From: CAZGQY01 sp964528035 | Lineage (GTDB): Bacteria > Pseudomonadota > Gammaproteobacteria > Methylococcales > UBA1147 | Direction of reading: 5' to 3' | NCBI GenBank assembly: GCA_964528035.1 | Contig: CAZGQY010000045.1 | Coordinates: forward strand, 1-23,591 | DNA length: 23,591 nt | Shown here: piece by piece, positions 23,553 to 23,591 of the stretch | Numbering within the stretch: position 1 is the first letter of the stretch | How the letters are laid out: every line of letters starts with the position of its first letter | Position numbers and translations under genes: made by a program | Notes under the pieces: generated by a model | The model's database searches: none | Told to the model about the DNA's origin: nothing | What the model saw: the letters and a program-made list of their open reading frames with translations, nothing else

Positions 23553-23591
23553 TAAATCGACCCTGTGGATGATGGGGCGACTTTATATAAG
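23552..23591 (-). CDS. possible 3' end of a further cassette gene (partial)
   Basis: The frame ending LYKVAPSSTGSI is open from the window edge to a TAG (23554-23552) whose G is the first base of the attC R'' motif. Stops placed on R'' are common in cassettes, as with the neighbouring gene. A second frame is also open here, so this is weak evidence. Confidence 0.3.
   Translation of the reverse strand, partial: LYKVAPSSTGSI

Larger units (their letters stand above)
22333..23591 (-). mobile_element. integron gene-cassette array, distal part
   Basis: Two gene cassettes on the minus strand are bounded by three attC-like sites. One is 23467-22850 with brnT-brnA, and the other is 22849-22339 with a membrane protein. 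In each cassette the R' core at the start is the exact complement of the R'' core at the end (GTTCGGC with GCCGAAC; GTTAGGT with ACCTAAC), as expected if each arose from a circle. Stop codons lie within or beside the R'' motifs. Gene orientation places any integrase beyond the right edge. Whether an intI exists is unknown; otherwise this is an integrase-less attC cluster. Confidence 0.75.

Overview
The window is a chromosomal segment of a gammaproteobacterium with a GC content in the low-to-mid 40s by eye. The family, genus and species cannot be named from the sequence alone. The class call rests on neighbourhoods typical of Gammaproteobacteria: pcnB-folK-panB-panC-panD, lptF-lptG divergent from pepA-holC-valS, and pilB-pilC-pilD.

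Left part (1-7040). The window opens on the last ~32 nt of a 5S rRNA and a strong intrinsic terminator, so an rRNA operon ends here. A short TraR/DksA-family zinc-finger gene follows. A minus-strand block then reads pcnB, folK, panB, panC, an MscS-type mechanosensitive channel, and panD. It supplies poly(A) polymerase, a folate enzyme and the pantothenate pathway. The channel gene sits between panC and panD, and a good sigma-70 promoter lies just upstream of panC.

Middle part (7286-15845). A 62-aa membrane protein and an RDD-family membrane protein converge on lptF-lptG, the LPS export permeases. pepA, holC and valS run the other way. The valS leader holds a long perfect inverted repeat.

Pilus part (16045-21145). 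pilB, pilC and pilD encode the type IV pilus extension ATPase, platform protein and prepilin peptidase. No pilin gene is present. A CmoA-like methyltransferase follows; several residues expected to contact carboxy-SAM are replaced. On the opposite strand lies a compact unit: sigma-54 promoter, GGAGG ribosome site, 67-aa protein of unknown function, and intrinsic terminator.

Right part (21146-23591). A gene-free AT-rich stretch leads to a truncated IS21-family istA remnant. Beyond it is what I read as the distal end of an integron cassette array, oriented on the minus strand. Three attC-like sites flank two cassettes, one carrying brnT-brnA and one carrying a two-helix membrane protein with a possible PH-like domain. 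In each cassette the core motif at its start is the exact complement of the core motif at its end, as cassette circularisation predicts. The integrase gene, if there is one, should lie beyond the right edge. The cassette array and the sigma-54 small-protein unit are the two most interesting items.
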